Of a DNA stretch of 64,000 nt, positions 46,485 through 60,500 are shown piece after piece (within the stretch, counting starts at the first letter, position 1; each line of letters starts with the position of its first letter). The notes below the pieces were generated by a model. That model had not been told where the DNA came from. It was given only the letters and a program-made list of their open reading frames with translations, and searched no databases. This DNA is from Cloeon dipterum. Taxonomy: Eukaryota > Arthropoda > Insecta > Ephemeroptera > Baetidae. A program made the position numbers and the translations under genes. The stretch spans positions 25,007,681 to 25,071,680 of the forward strand of contig NC_088786.1 of assembly GCF_949628265.1 (NCBI RefSeq). The letters run 5' to 3'.

Positions 46485-48654
46485 TGTCACTGCTCAGGTC
46501 CGATGCTGAAATAGAAGAGGCTTGATAATTTCCTGTTCCGATAGTCCAGCCAAAATCATTTCAATAGTTCACAACAAAATAATAGGACTCACGTTAAGAG
46601 CTACAATCATAAACATTCAATAATTTAAACGGCAATTGGCAGATTCAAATCAGAAGAACCTGGAAATCTACACCATGGAAGAACAAGTCTTTTTGAGAGG
46701 CCATTGTCAGTTTTCTCCAAAAAAACAAGACAATTCCATGTGTATGATAAATGATTTTCATATGGCCGCACAGATTGACGACAAACGTAAAACTGCTGGC
46801 AATCGCTTGTGGGCGATGACACCAACTATCAACCTATTATGTATTTCGAAAGAAGCGAAGAGAAAACAAAAAAGTGTCGCCTGTCGCTTTGATATCCGTA
46901 GATGACTGAACACAAAACAATTTAATTTGCACATGCATAGTACCTTAATAAAACTCATTCAGCGGTAATTAGCGGATTCGATTGTACATAACATCGATTT
47001 GATGAGGAATTGACAAATAAAAACAAGAATCTCGCATTTTAACGCAAATGACGAGATTTTACGTCGAGTATGATGATCGCTGCGCCACCAATCCCCGCAT
47101 GCAAGGAGCTCGAAACACAACTTTCTGCAATAAAAAAGGGCGCGACTTTAAATAAGTGCAGGATGCAGACAGACTAGCGTAGACGCAAAATGCTGTTCTC
47201 TAATGAGGCGATGAATTCTGACGCATTTTTAGACACAGCTACTGTTCCTAAGTTCCTATTCTATCCTGAATATTATTGACAACAATAATTAGTTTTTCTG
47301 TGTGTATTCGTTTAATATTTTTTTTTTCTGAAAGATGTGTACATATATGCCTGAAAGGTTACATAATAATCATAATAAATATATTGCTAATCAATGCGTT
47401 TAATGCATTAAATTTTATCTCTTTAGCCTTTTTAGTTTGATTTTAGCGTTTTAGTTTTATTGTTTCTAGATTCCTCATGATTTTAATTAATGTTTGAAGA
47501 TCTTAAAAAAGAGAGGATTATATTATTATGTAGTTGTGAATTTTGGGGCGAGCTCACTCCTTTTTTTGTCCCTTGGAAGAATAAGAAAAGTCGAGGATAC
47601 AAATTATCAATGAAAGCGTTTTTCTTGATAGCACAGAAAAAATTCCAATCCGTATATTTTTCTGCCTGAATTACTTTTATAAATTATAAATTATCTTCAG
47701 CTACCGCGGTTTGACTAACTGCGAATAAGCGCTACCAGTAGGCCAGCTTGAACCTTAAAGCATGTATACTCTGACTGAGTGTTGAGGTAAAAACGCATGC
47801 GCTTATCATATTGCGGCAATACTATCCACTGGCTGGTGAACTCACTGAACTCTCATTTTATTTTTTTACATGCGCGATCTCTTAATACTTCAAGTTTGTC
47901 TACTGAAAGCAACAGCCAAAATGACTGAAATAAGCGCACACTTTGGAATAAACCCGACATAATGCGTGTACGGATTACATTAAAATACTTTCAGGCCAAG
48001 AATAGCGGTTTTGATTTGTGCAAACTGTTTCGCTAATACTGATTTTTTTTTCAAAATTTTTAATTAATTGTTTTTTTATATATTATGTCTTTTCTTCTGT
48101 TTATTCGAATAAAGTTAAATAATATTTTGAGTTTCAATTTTATTTATAAAATTATTTATAAAATTGAAATTACGTGTTATTTCATCAAAACTCAGAACTA
48201 AAACAACAAAATCAAAGAATCGAATAAGCTTAGGCAAAATAATCGATTTAAAATGATTGTCCTTTATATTTCTTTCGTGATTTATATGATATTGTTTCGT
48301 GGGATTTAAGAGGTCAATAGATTTATAATGCTTAATGCAAATAATTTATACGCTCTTTGAGCAGCTGATAAAAATTGAATAAAGCGGCGCACGGCATGTT
48401 GGTTGTAGAGCTGCTAAACATAATAATCCAGCAATGTTTACAGCACAGCGGAGCGCTACGTCATCAAATAAATAACTATTTTATTTTACTCCGTCGCGGC
48501 GCTCGCACGACGCACACTGTTTGGGTAGCGATTAGGGCAGCGGCAAGCGGAGCACGCACACGGAACCATAACAGTCAACAGTCTACCTCAGGAGAGAGTC
48601 GAGCCCAGGCCCAGTCCGCGCTCTCTTTTTCCGTAGTAGTTGTTATAGAGTGAC
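46485..48654. other. Divergent interval between PRDM10 and the galectin gene
   Basis: No gene is seen in this 2.2-kb stretch. Promoters of both flanking genes must lie here. The last 150 bp before 48655 are GC-richer and probably include the galectin 5' UTR. An AT-rich imperfect palindrome lies near 48134-48172. A frame of 89 codons at 46636-46905 resembles nothing I know. Confidence 0.5.
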
Positions 48655-50426
48655 ATGATGAGTCAGCAGGACGAAAAGGACAGCGGCAGAGACTCAAAGG
48701 AAGATGAATATTGGGTCCACGTTTCACCATACCCGTCAGAAGGACAAATAATTTCTCCGGTGATTATGTATTTTGTCATTCATTTATTTGTGTTCCATTC
48801 TATAATTTCGTTGGGAATTTTACAAAAAATCATTTTAAACTGGCAAATAAAATACATATTTTTAATATTGAATGTGTGTACGATATAATTTTGTTATACA
48901 TTTTGCACCTTCAGAACAATCACAAAGTGGCACAGAGATATTTAAATTGATTCTAAAGAGAAAAAGTTTGAGAGAAATCGAGCTGGACTTTCAGTAAACG
49001 TGTACAGAAAATCAGATAGAAGGCACGTGACTGCCGCTTATATGAGCAGTATTGATGGCTTGGAGCTTACACTGCCGTTTTTAAGAGGGGGAGCGGGAAC
49101 ACACAGTCACAATATTTTTACACTGCATGACGATATTTCACAGAGATAACACACTTCTCTAAATGAAGGTTTAACCGAAAAATCTATTGCGTTTATCCGA
49201 GCTAAAATGCGTGCATTTTCTCATTTCCACCAGTCGGTGCCATACACGAGCGCCCTAAATGCGCCTCTCGCCTGCGGCCACATGATAGTCCTGGACGGCG
49301 AAGTAAAACAGGGCGCTGAGAGGTATGTTGCAGATTCAAGTTAAAATTTTGGGTCAGCCACTCTAATAACAAACTGTTTCAGATTCCACGTTGACTTAAT
49401 TTGTGGTCTGTCAATCAAGTGTGATGTCGCATTGCACGTGAATCCACGCTTTGATGAAATGCGCTTGGTCCGCAACACGAGAACCAATGAACGGTGGGGC
49501 GAAGAGGAGTCGTTGGTGCCTTTTAAGTTGCCACTCCGCAAAGGCGAGCCATTCTATATGTACATTTTTGTGGCAGAGTCGAAATTCCTCGTTGCTATCG
49601 ACGGGCGACACATTTGCACGTTTCAAGTACGTTTATTTTGTTAATGGATCTAGCGCTCAAAAATATATTAAATTAAAAATAATGACTGTGTACTTAGCAG
49701 ACATCCGTCTAAAAATTTCAGTTTCGTTTGCCCTTGTCGCGAGTCAATGCCGTGCACGTAGAGGGAGACGTGAAACTGTTCCAGCTGGAACATCGCCAGA
49801 ACGTGAGCGAGTATCCTATGCCTTCCTGTGCCATTGCGGCCGCCTCTTTGCCCATTCCCACTAGATCCTGCCCAGCAAACTTAAGTTCATTCTGCAGCCA
49901 CATCGTTGGACCGGTATGTTAAGACGCTATTTTTTTAATCGTAATATTTATTGCCTGTATAGGACACACCATTTTTGGGTGACATTCCGCAAGGACTTGC
50001 TGTTGGCCACCATGTGGAGGTTAAAGGCCGAGTAAAACTTTTACCGCATTCGTACGTTAAAAATATTTTTCCGTCGATTTTTCAGCCGTTTTTTGTTATA
50101 GGTTTGCTATTAACCTTCAAAAAGGCAAGACTGTTTGGCCGCAGCCTCCAATTATTCTTCACGTGAACCCACGGTTTAGAGAAGGACATGTCATAGTGCG
50201 CAATTCCTTGCTAAAAGGAGCGTGGGGCCATGAGGAGAAAAGTGGAGGTTGTCCACTGAAGCCGGGACACTCGTTCCATGTCGTGATAAGCTGTGAACCA
50301 AAGCAATTTAATATTCTTATCAATGGTACAACGTTTGCAACCTTTAAGTACCGCTATCCGCTTGAGGAAATAGACACAATTTCAGTGCAAGGTGATGTCA
50401 AAATAACTGATATTTACATTAGGTGA
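48655..50426 (+). CDS. Tandem-repeat galectin with two carbohydrate-recognition domains, 347 aa
   Basis: Six exons: 48655-48759, 49234-49322, 49383-49626, 49722-49913, 49963-50051 and 50102-50426; phases agree, stop TGA at 50424-50426. There is no signal peptide, as usual for galectins, which leave the cell by an unconventional route. CRD1 (about residues 55-185) carries the sugar-binding signature HVNPRFDEMRLVRN and then RWGEEE. CRD2 (about 215-347) carries HVNPRFREGHVIVRN and AWGHEEK. A linker of about 35 residues joins them (PMPSCAIAAASLPIPTRS). Both CRDs keep the His, Asn, Arg, Val, Asn, Trp and Glu set that binds beta-galactosides. Galectins crosslink glycans in immunity and adhesion. 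Two ATG codons are adjacent at the start. AATAAA lies at 50678-50683. Confidence 0.93.
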
Positions 50427-51636
50427 TCGCGAATTTACAGCTGTCATTTACTATTTTAATCCTAACAATTTTGAGCTTTTTAATTCTGAAATCAGACTCT
50501 AAATCCTTTTTATTGTCTTTAGAAGCATATCAGAATACTTGAACTTTATCAAAGTGAGAAATATTTCCAATAATTTATCTAATACTTTCCAACATTATAA
50601 AATAAACAAATGGCTGTGAAACTCGATATACTTTGCTTAAGGTCAAACCATCAGCCACTGAACACAATTTCTTTTTTAATAAAGCCATCTAAAACTCTTG
50701 CTTCTGCTTATTTTGCTACACTAGTCTTTCTTTTATTGATTAAAGACGGCTGTTATGTGGTAGCACTGCAAAATGCTGTGAACTGAACAGCGATAGAATA
50801 AAACAGCATTGAAAAACAAAAAGGATGTTTAACTGAACAACAGACTAAATTTGTTTGCGAATTGTTATGGTTTCTTTAGGTTACTATTAATTATGTTGAT
50901 AAGGCTCTTGAATTATCTTTCAGTACTGTATTTGAAAAATAGTTTGTCACACAATGACAACAACACAGCAAAATGTTAGCACAAACATCAGCGTGGATTT
51001 GGCCAATTAAGCATGTAAATTAAAAGAATATCTTGTCATCTTGTCCATGCCACTCTCAAATATTAACAGACCAAAACTGATATTCAAAGATTTATCTTCC
51101 TTACTGGTTCTTATTTTTTTTCTTTTAATTTAATTTAATTCAAAACAGAAACATACAATTCCACCATCATTATTGTCATGTCATAGTTAATGCCCACATT
51201 TGTAACATATTGCTGAGTAACCAAACAATTAAAAGTGGGCTGTAAACGTTTAACTTTTTAATTGCAGTGAAGAGTAAGCACCTCTACTTTATGGAGACCA
51301 ACAGCAATGGGTGCATCTGATTTTAGGTGAAATAAGAGCCAGAAAAATAGTTCAACTTGCGTTCAGACAATCCGTTAAAAAGCTCAAGCTCACAATTAAG
51401 TGATCAAATTTTTTAGTATTACACGTCACAAAAAAGCAAAAATTTAACCAACCGCAAGCCCAGATTTCATAAGTAATGTAAGAGGCAAATAAAATGAATT
51501 TTGTCAATAATAAAAATGCCTGGCTCAACAAGGAAGATATATCAGGTAGTGTTTCCATCAGTCAAAAGTCAAAGTGTGCATATATAGCAAACTGCAAAAA
51601 TAGTGGACTCTCTGGTAGAAACAAGGTAAAATTTAG
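50427..51636. other. Converging 3' UTRs of the galectin and XPO4
   Basis: The plus strand has AATAAA at 50678-50683 for the galectin. The minus strand has AATAAA at 50732-50737, a candidate end for XPO4. That would make the XPO4 3' UTR about 0.9 kb and leave the two transcript ends within about 50 bp of each other. No gene is seen. Confidence 0.55.
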
Positions 51637-54600
51637 CTACTTGACCAGAAGGAATCCATGCACGTTCGCCACAAACTTTTCAAAGTTGTCACGGAATTTG
51701 AGTAAGTTTGCTCTGTCTGGTGTGAGATTTAACTCTGTGGTGAGCTCTCCAAATGCATTGGTCAATCGCTCTCTCGCAACATCCTCTGTTTGCACAGACA
51801 GGATTTCGCTCACCAGTTGATGGTAAGATTGCTATTATGGGAGTAAATAATGAGTTGACTTAGTTATCATAACCTTTTAACTAACCTGGAAACAGCAAAT
51901 CAAGTGAAACAGGCTTTTGCTGGCATTCATAAGGCAATCCGAGTTCATCTGGCATGTGATAATGAGGTGGAACATACGCTGCGATTCCAGAAGAAATAAC
52001 AATTAGCTTCTGAACAAATTCGGAATAATTAAGAATATACCTTGAGGAAGTCGTGCATATAGTTGCCAAAGCTAGTGTTAACAAGTTCTGGGTGAGATGA
52101 TAGGTGCAGTGACATAGACCCAATGAAGTCACAACATTGTGAACACACTTCTGGTCCATAGGCGGTAAGACCAAGGTTGATGGCCGTCATGATGGGCACT
52201 AACAAGCTGTCAGGAACAGTTGACATTCTCTCAGGGTAAGCTTCTGCGGTGAAAGTCACCATTGCGTAGAATTTCAAGCAAAATTGCGGGAACTGAAGTA
52301 ATTCAGTTGTAAGCAATGGCGCAATGACTTCAGTGCCAAAGATGCAGATGTCGACTGCTTTCACAGTTTCAACACTTTCGTCTGCAAAATAGTTTTGGTT
52401 TTTCCGAACCAAGTTACTTATAAGTTGTTAATTACCAAGGCTGATTTTTTCAAGGAAATTTTTAGAAGCGATGGAAGTAAGGAGCTCCAGTATCAAGAGT
52501 AAATCTCTGCAGGAATCTTCTTCGCTAATTATGCTGCTGGCACTCTTCCTTCCAATATTTTCTCTTGCATAAGCTTGCATCACATTTAAAAACACCTTGT
52601 AGAGAAATTGAACATTTTGGCTGTCCTGCGTCAGAAGCATTAGCATTTTGAAATTGAACAAGAGGGAATATTTACTTCTTCCAAGCACCACAGTGTTCGC
52701 TTGGCTGATTCTGTGAGGAATTCAAGTATCAGCTCCACAAGTAAACTGTAATTGCTGTAGCAGCTCAACAACTCAGGCAATCTTCCAATGACAGGATTTA
52801 AAATCTGTAAAATGCACCCAGCTGAGGAACTGCTACTGGCTTGGATAGAACCTGAAAAAATATTTGAAACTTAATAAGAAATTTCACATTATAATGCGAC
52901 AAACCAGTAAAACACTCAAGAAGGTCGATCAACTCGAGTCTGACTGATTCCTCATGGCACTCTTTCTTGAAATTTGTACTGGACATGATTTCAGTGGCTC
53001 TGTCAACGAACGGAGACAAAACCTGGAATTATTACACTCATTTAATGAAGTGAATCAGTTTAGATTCAAAGTGATTTTATTGCGGATCAGCAGAGCAACT
53101 TGTTTACACAAGTTTAGAATACCTGCTGAAGGTACTCAAGCCGCTTTGTCTGATTTGGTTCTCCAGCTGCAGCCAATGTTACTCCTCTGGTAAGTTCTCT
53201 CCTGGCTGGTTGGCACCTTGGTGCATTGTGCAGGAACCTGTAAGTTCCAAAGCCACGTAAGCTTGAATGCATATTAATATTTAGAGATAGTACCTAGCCA
53301 CAGTCAGAATTCCTGAACAGTTCAAAATTTTGGCCGCCTTTTTGGGTTTATCGACAAGCGTGAGTAACAAGTTGGCGGAATCTTTCGCCAGTGCAGTTTC
53401 ATTTGGGCACAATCGTAGATTAGCCTCCACTTTTTCTAGCAGCTGGTTCATCACCCAGTTGGGCACAGTAGACTCATTTGATATGAAAGCTGCATCAAGG
53501 GCTGGACTAACCTGAAAGAGATTAAAATTTTAAAAATTCCGACAAGACAGCATGCAGGAAATGAAAATTGTAAGCCCACCCTCACCTGGCAAAGGAACAA
53601 AACCAGTAACACAACTAATTTACATACCTCAGTATAAAGCGTGTCAATAGGTAGTAAGTAGGACTTGGCCCAGTGCGATAAGAACCAAACAATGGTTGAA
53701 CCAAGCTCGGGACTCATTACAGACACCAATTTGGCCTCCAGTGCTTGAGATTCAACCTCACACAAGCGCAAAATGGCAGACAAAATTCTAGGAACACCAC
53801 AATAATGAATAGTAAATATTCACAACCTTACCAAAGGAAAATAAAAAAAGATTTACCTGATCATTCCATCGAGAGAGGAGAGAGGAACTTGCAATTGAGA
53901 TGGTGTCATGCCTTTGGTAGTTAGCAATTTGATATTGGCTTGCACATCTATGTGTTGAGACTGCTGCACCGTGTAAGTCATCAAATCAGATGGGATTAGA
54001 GCTTGTTCGCCTTCACTCTCCTGAGCAACTAAGTGACCTGTAAGAGTAAACCAACCATAAGCAATTTCCTAAGAGCAAAAAGATCAATCAAATACCAGTC
54101 ACAAGTAGCAGCCAGTGCAGGTCTTCAAAGAGGTTAACAGTTTGAGTTGAGTCTGATATGGAGTAAGTTTGTGCAAACACTCTTTGCAGCTGGCTTTGTA
54201 AGCGTTCAGTTCTTTCCTCAATAAGTTTGGCGACCAATGGTAGACTATGCTCCAAGACTTGTCTGCCGAAAATACCAATGATTATTAGCTGCTCTTTGAA
54301 GCGGACGCGGTCAGGTTCCTCAGTTTCATAGATCTCCTCTTCATTGTGATCGGCACCACCCTGAAGACAAACATTGAAGAAAACGCGCTTGAAAAATATT
54401 GAGCATACTTGTCCCCTGGAACCGTCAGGAGGAGCCAAATGACACTTGAGATAAGTGTTAAAAATTTGAACAGCTGGTTCTTTGATGAAGCCTGGTGGGT
54501 AAATGGGAGAGCACTGCAAAACAGACACCCATGCTTCCAGCAAATGCTCAAATGCTTCGATAAATCGGCAATCTTCAGAGCAGATCTGTACAAATAACAA

Positions 54601-56801
54601 TATGTAGAACTGACTTATTTGGTGATCATAAGCTTACTGTTTCTTCATAGGCGGCACCTTCAGCAAAATGACACGTCAGCCTTTGCAACTCTTGTACAAG
54701 CTGAGGAAATAGTTCATTTGGCAAAGTGACCAAAAGAGTTGGCGAGTAGAAAGTAAGCAACTTTCTGAACACTTGAGCAAACCCTAAAGCCTCGGTATTC
54801 AAAACTTTGATGCTGAATATAGAAAGTTGTTTTTGTAGCATGGAAAGCGTAAAAAAATAAGCATTACCTCTTCAGAAATGTGATGAGATTTGATATGTAA
54901 CAGGAGATGAACCTGGACTTGACTTGCATGTCACTGACCACAGGACCAGTTAACGATGCGAGTTGTGCCAAACACATGAGAGAGTAGTGACTCAGGTCAG
55001 TGTTTTCCCTTACTTTCCAGTGGACCTAAATTTTTTTTGTATTTCCATTCCAGGTACTTTAACTTTAAATTACCTGAAAGAAGCAGCTAATCAGTTTCTC
55101 ATCAACAATGATATCCTTCCATGATGAAATCAGGCGTAGAGCAGGAGTTTGATCCGATTCGTATACCGTTTCAAAGATACCAATTAATCTTTTAGGAAGT
55201 ATTGTATAGTTAAGGACAATGAACTTTCCGATAATTGCAGCAAAAGTTCACATTAAATTCAGAAAGAACAATAATTTAACAGGTATTTTTAACTAGATAC
55301 ACACATGGTACAAATAATCAAATAGCAACGACTAAAACAAAATGAAAAGGATATGACTAGCAGAAATGAATCCCCAACAGAGCACGGAACTTGTAATGGC
55401 CAAAAGACTCCTCAGTAGGTTCACTGTTTGTGGATCATTGAGAACTGATTCGGCCTTAATCAATTCTGAAAAGGCCGTGATGCAAAATTTGAAAATTCTC
55501 TTCAGGTCTGACGCCTGCAAGATAAAAAAATTGTAACCACACACAGAAATTTGCACTAAAACTCACCTCAAATTGTTTTTTTACTTTGAAATGCGTTTCC
55601 CAAGTGAGACCAGCATCACTAGACTTAACTGTTGTTGCATACTCCTGCATCAACGCTGTGATGATGCTGCAGCCCAGACTTTTCTAATATTGAATAAACG
55701 TTAGAGTTAGCAAAGAAAGAAATAAAGATAAACACTGCTACCTTAACCGTATCTCCATGTAATATCAAACTTTCAATTTCAGCAACAATGCTGCTTCTCT
55801 CAAGCCCAAAGTCATCTACACTTCCTCTTTTGACCATAACTGCAATAACTTGCAGTATTCGCTCTCTGACAAATGGAGCCAATGACAGGTGATTAAGGAC
55901 GTACTGGAGCAAGTATTGCCGAAGAGACAGCACATCAGACTCCTGAAGCATGCTCCAGTCCCGAATGAGGGTCTCTTTGATGAGACCTGCTGCTTCAAAC
56001 AAGACATAGTCTACTCGCGAAGTGTCTGCAATGTTCATAAGTTAGGATAGCATGGTTGAATTTTCTTTAATAACTGGAGGGAAGAAAACTAATTAGAGTG
56101 CCTTTGTAGTCTACACACAAATTGAAAGGGGTGGTATTTTCGTTTGAAACAGGAAATGTAAGAAAAGTTGGGCCAAAATTATACGCAAATAAAGTAAAAT
56201 TACAATTTAACAATAGATTTGACAGCATGTATTCAGCCTTTTAATTTGGATTAATAATAGTGCGATATACAAGCATGCTAGAAGTTTAATTGCATTAGTT
56301 TCGTTAAATTTTCAACAGGATAGATGGGCTCAAATCATAACCTGTCTTTACTAGGCAAACTACATGGTAATCAAATCTTCAAATGTCAATAAAACGTAGG
56401 ACATATTGTAAACACAAAATTACCCAATATATGTCGACACAATACGTAAGGCGCCTTTGTTTTCCTAAAGTTAAGAAATATTTGCTCTGCAGACTGCCTT
56501 TGCTCCTTGGTAACAATATTTGGTGGTGCCTGTAAAAAAAAGAGAAACATTTTACACAACTTATCCAATATTTCTTAAACGCAAGAAAATGTGGGCCAAC
56601 GAAACCTCCGACAGTAAAACTTAAAAGCGGTGAATCTTTCCCATTGTGCAATAACAACATGATATTTTAAGCATACAGAGTCCAGTACAGATAAGAAACT
56701 CATTAGTTGCTTAAAGGAAGGAAAATAAAAGTCAGCAGTGTACTAACTAGAAGAATTTCTGATGCTACTTCCAATTCTCTCAACATTTGTTGTTCCGCCA
56801 T
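51637..56801 (-). CDS. XPO4: Exportin-4 (XPO4), nuclear export receptor, about 1135 aa
   Basis: Twenty minus-strand exons: 56748-56801, 56424-56529, 56025-55742, 55683-55567, 55514-55355, 55198-55074, 55025-54868, 54812-54638, 54585-54409, 54360-54096, 54037-53857, 53787-53628, 53511-53294, 53237-53123, 53022-52905, 52851-52676, 52625-52436, 52381-52041, 51978-51886, 51831-51637. All phases close, and length is near human (1151). The N-terminus [18 protein letters not shown] leads to [18 protein letters not shown] and [12 protein letters not shown], the XPO4 importin-beta-like start. The C-terminus ends [16 protein letters not shown]. Remaining blocks match XPO4 HEAT repeats ([17 protein letters not shown]-like [14 protein letters not shown]-like [11 protein letters not shown]). 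XPO4 exports eIF5A and SMAD3 and imports some SOX factors with Ran. The fifth intron (55199-55354) looks like a U12-type AT-AC intron. Confidence 0.94.
55199..55354 (-). other. U12-type AT-AC intron in XPO4
   Basis: On the minus strand the intron begins ATATCCTTTT (55354 downwards), the minor-spliceosome AT-AC donor consensus, and ends AC at 55199-55200. A branch-point match TCCTTAAC lies at 55209-55216, 11-12 nt from the acceptor. No GT-AG choice that I found keeps the frame. With this intron the protein reads [15 protein letters not shown], in line with the family. Confidence 0.85.
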
Positions 56802-57591
56802 GATGAAATCTGACGAGAGCGCTCTTTTTCGAAGTATTCGTAAAAAGCTTGATCATGCGCACATTAAGCACTCAATCACAATGACCAGACTTGCAGCACT
56901 GGCCTGTAAGCTGTAAGTTCACGATCGCAATGCTAATAGTAAATAATCGTGTATACTAAAAATAATACGCTAAATACATTATAATGTTCATTAGTATTAC
57001 ATACATATATGAAATTATGAGATGTAAACATCCAGAAATAAGTTATTCTACGGATAAATAAAAATTTATATAATGCTAATTAAATAAAATTTTAACTTGA
57101 AACTTTTTCAATGATTATTTTAATCATAACATATTATATTATCGACATTAAAAATTTGATAACATTATGTAATGTAAAATTCAGCAAAATCTCGAATGTA
57201 TAACTACTCATTCTCCTCATATGTGTGGGCTCAGTCAGCGCTGGCTCTGCGTGACCTTTTTCTAATGTAGCCTGAATGAATTAAAATATCCCAAATTTAT
57301 CATTTTACAAGGTCGTGTTGAAAATACTTTCCATTCACATCCCATAATTTTAATAATTTCATTCATAACAAATCAAGAATGGATGAAAACAGAATTATTT
57401 AATTCCTTAAGTTGCATGGAATGGAAAAAGCGTAAAATGAAAAAATAATGCAAATAATAGTGGAGGGGAGAGAGCAAGGCACGCCGCACTTGCGCATTAC
57501 ATGATCATCTACTGCCCCGCAAGGCGGCTTCTCAAAGGACTCATCTCAAACTCAAAGCGTTTCATTGCGCGGTTGCGCGTTCGCCAGCGAA
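56802..57591. promoter_or_regulatory. Divergent promoter interval of XPO4 and RSF1
   Basis: The start codons are 790 bp apart and point away from each other, so both promoters are expected here. The 57470-57591 part is GC-richer and precedes the RSF1 ATG. No TATA box or specific factor site is convincing. Confidence 0.5.
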
Positions 57592-60500
57592 ATGGCGTCG
57601 GAAGCGGAGGCTTCATGTATAAGTGACCCTAATTTCGCGGTTATCTGCTCTTTTTTAGAGCGGTTTGCTGAAACATGTGGTATTGCACATCCAGACTTTA
57701 AAGATCTGCAGCAAATGTTAGAAAACTGTGAGCAAGGTGCGTTATTTATTGTATAATATGGCTCCGATTGCTTGTCATTAAAGGTGAATGGGCGGCCGCT
57801 TTTTTTGTTTTGATTGCACTTCGCCGCAGCTTATGCCTGAAATTTAAGCTTTTATTTGCAAATTTTGGCTAGCAAATGATAGTAAGTTTTATGATATTAC
57901 AGAGATTATTGAACTCTAAAGTAATTTGAACCATTTGTAATCAATATTTCAAAGTTGTCATTTGTACAAAGCCGAAAAATGTTAAGTTTAAAACATACAA
58001 AAACTATAAATTGATTCAATAAATGCAACTATGATTTCTTAGGAATGAAATTTTGCAATTAAATAAGGGTTATCGTTTATTAACACAACGTAATAATAAT
58101 AATACATCATTATTATAATAACTCAAAACCTTGAGTCGTTGTATCCAATGAAATGTTAATATGCGTCGTACATAATGTATACTCAATTTTTTTATTTGAC
58201 GTTAACAATATTTAGTTTAAAAAATCCACGTGCTTTGGTTTAATATGTACATTCTACACAGTTAACCACTAATAAATAATCGGTCAAATTAATCCTCCAA
58301 TTTAAGCATCACTGAATTACTTCGACTTCTATCTAATTTGAACCACTTTTCAGTTGACACTCAGCTGATAGATTTACACATCAAGCTGCTAAGAAAGGCC
58401 AGGAAGTCATTCACTTCCGAGAAATGGGAAAAAGCCCTAGTAAAGTTTTGTCACATCCACAACCAGGAAGATGCGACACACATTGAAACTAGTGGTTACT
58501 TGAAGGTGCCTCTGTCAAACAAAGTTAGGATCTTAAAGGTAGAATTTAAATTCAAAGGTGGTGTTGATCACACACTGAGTTTTCCTTTTCAGACACTCTT
58601 AGAATCCCAATTTGATATGAACATGAAGTTTAAAGCGGCAATCAACAAATTGACTGCTTCTGAACTTCGATTGGCACCTTTAGGTCGTGACACTGATGGT
58701 CAAGTCTATTGGGTCCAGCAAGATGACAGCCTCAACATCAGGGTTTATCAAGAAGATGAGGATGAACAATCTTGGAAACTTGTTGTGAAGTAAGAAAATG
58801 ACTACCGTAAAAGTGCATTTAATCGTTTTGAGTTTCTTTACAGTGACAGGGAGTCTCTTGCACAGCTCATCACAAAGTTGTCAGGTGGGAAGCTGGGGCC
58901 TGCAGAGCTTGACAGAGCTGTCTTGGATGATGACAGTGCCCAGAGCCAAGATGATGAGGATGAAGAAATCCAGCCAGATGACATTTTGCTGGACACAGGA
59001 CAGCCTGAAGACGCCAAACCCCCTGGTTTAACCAACGGCTCACATAAGAAGAAAAAGAAGAAACACCACGAAAAACCTATAAATGAGGTAGACTATTTAA
59101 TTTTTCAATATTTTTTAAACTTGCCAAATTGATCAGGCTGATGCTAATAACTGCGAGGAAGAGGAAAAGGAGGAGGAGGAGGAGGAAAAAGATGGGCTAG
59201 AGCAAGAAAAGAAAGAAGTTGCACCAGTACAGAATGAAGCTGCTGCTGAATCCACTGATTTAAAACGCAAGGCAGAAGACGACACACCTGATGCCAAAAA
59301 GTCGAAAGTGGAGGTTGGCGAAGCAATAGAGGAGCCTCTCATGCTAGTTCAGGGTGAAGGCAATGGAGCAGACTGTGATGCTGTGTTTGGGGAAGCCATT
59401 GAAGAGCCTGTGATGTTCTTTTGTGGTGTTGGATCTGGTAGAGAGTGTGACACTGGGAATCCAGGTGAAGGAAAAGATGAAGAAAAGGAGCCGAGGAAAG
59501 ATGCAGCTCAAGAAAACAAAAATGACAATTCTCCATCCAAGTCTGCAGTAAGTGTCAATAAAATCATGTGAGGATGGCTGATTTAATGAGTACTTTCCCA
59601 ATAGGTGTGGAGCATTGATCAAATTTGCGGTACCAGCAAACCAAGTCAGTCGTCATTTTCAATGGGCATGATGTTTGGTAATTTGGCTAAGCCAACTTTT
59701 GTGTCCAGCCCTGAGAAGCCTTCATTTTTCAATGTTAACTTCGCAGCAAATGCTAAATCTGCTTACGCTCCCGAGTCAAACCAAACTACTAAGACTGAGG
59801 ATGCGCAAAATTCTGGGGAAATAGCGCAATGTGAGCATGAAAGTGTTGCGGATGTGACTAGCCAGGCCCAAGAACAATCTCAGTGCAAAGAAGAATCTAG
59901 TGAAGTTAAAAATGAGGAAGTGGAACCAGTGTCTGAGAGAGTAGTAAATGACTTGACTGATGCGAAAGTTGAAAGTCCAGCACAGACCACAGAGGAATCA
60001 AATCCCCTTGTTGAGAGTGCAGAAGTTGTTCCTGACCAACCATCCACGTGTGTATCTGATCCTGATCAGAAGAATAATAATTGTGTTGATGCTCCAATCT
60101 CGGAAAATATAGTTGCCAAGCCGAAAAGCGAAGAAACTTCAATTCCATTGCAAGATTCTGTAAATTCCTCTGAGTCTGCAAATGCGGCTGACGCAAAAGA
60201 TAATTCCTGTATAGAATCTCTTCCCCACGACACCTCAACTGAGAACACAATTAAAGAAGAAAAAGCACCAGAACCGACACCAAGCTCACTAGAGGACGAA
60301 ACTAGCATGGAGGTTGATGCTGAAACATGTGAGTCACCACTTAAGAAGAAGGGTGAAAGCGAGAAAGTCCCAAGTCCAGACAGCAAAGTTAAAGATTGTG
60401 AGAAAACTGAAGTTGCTGGGTCTACGCAACCAGTAGAGTCTATTCCACCACTTGAAGGTCCCTCTCTGTCATTGAAGTCTACTCCACCGCCAGAAAAGCC

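Noticed and set aside
48134-48172. AT-rich imperfect palindrome between PRDM10 and the galectin gene
   Set aside because: Only about 12 bp pair, all low-complexity A/T; such pairing is common by chance in this DNA.
55358-55358. GT donor (CTA/GTCATA) for XPO4 exon 5
   Set aside because: No downstream AG gives an open frame with it; the AT-AC pair three bases away fits frame, family sequence and U12 motifs.
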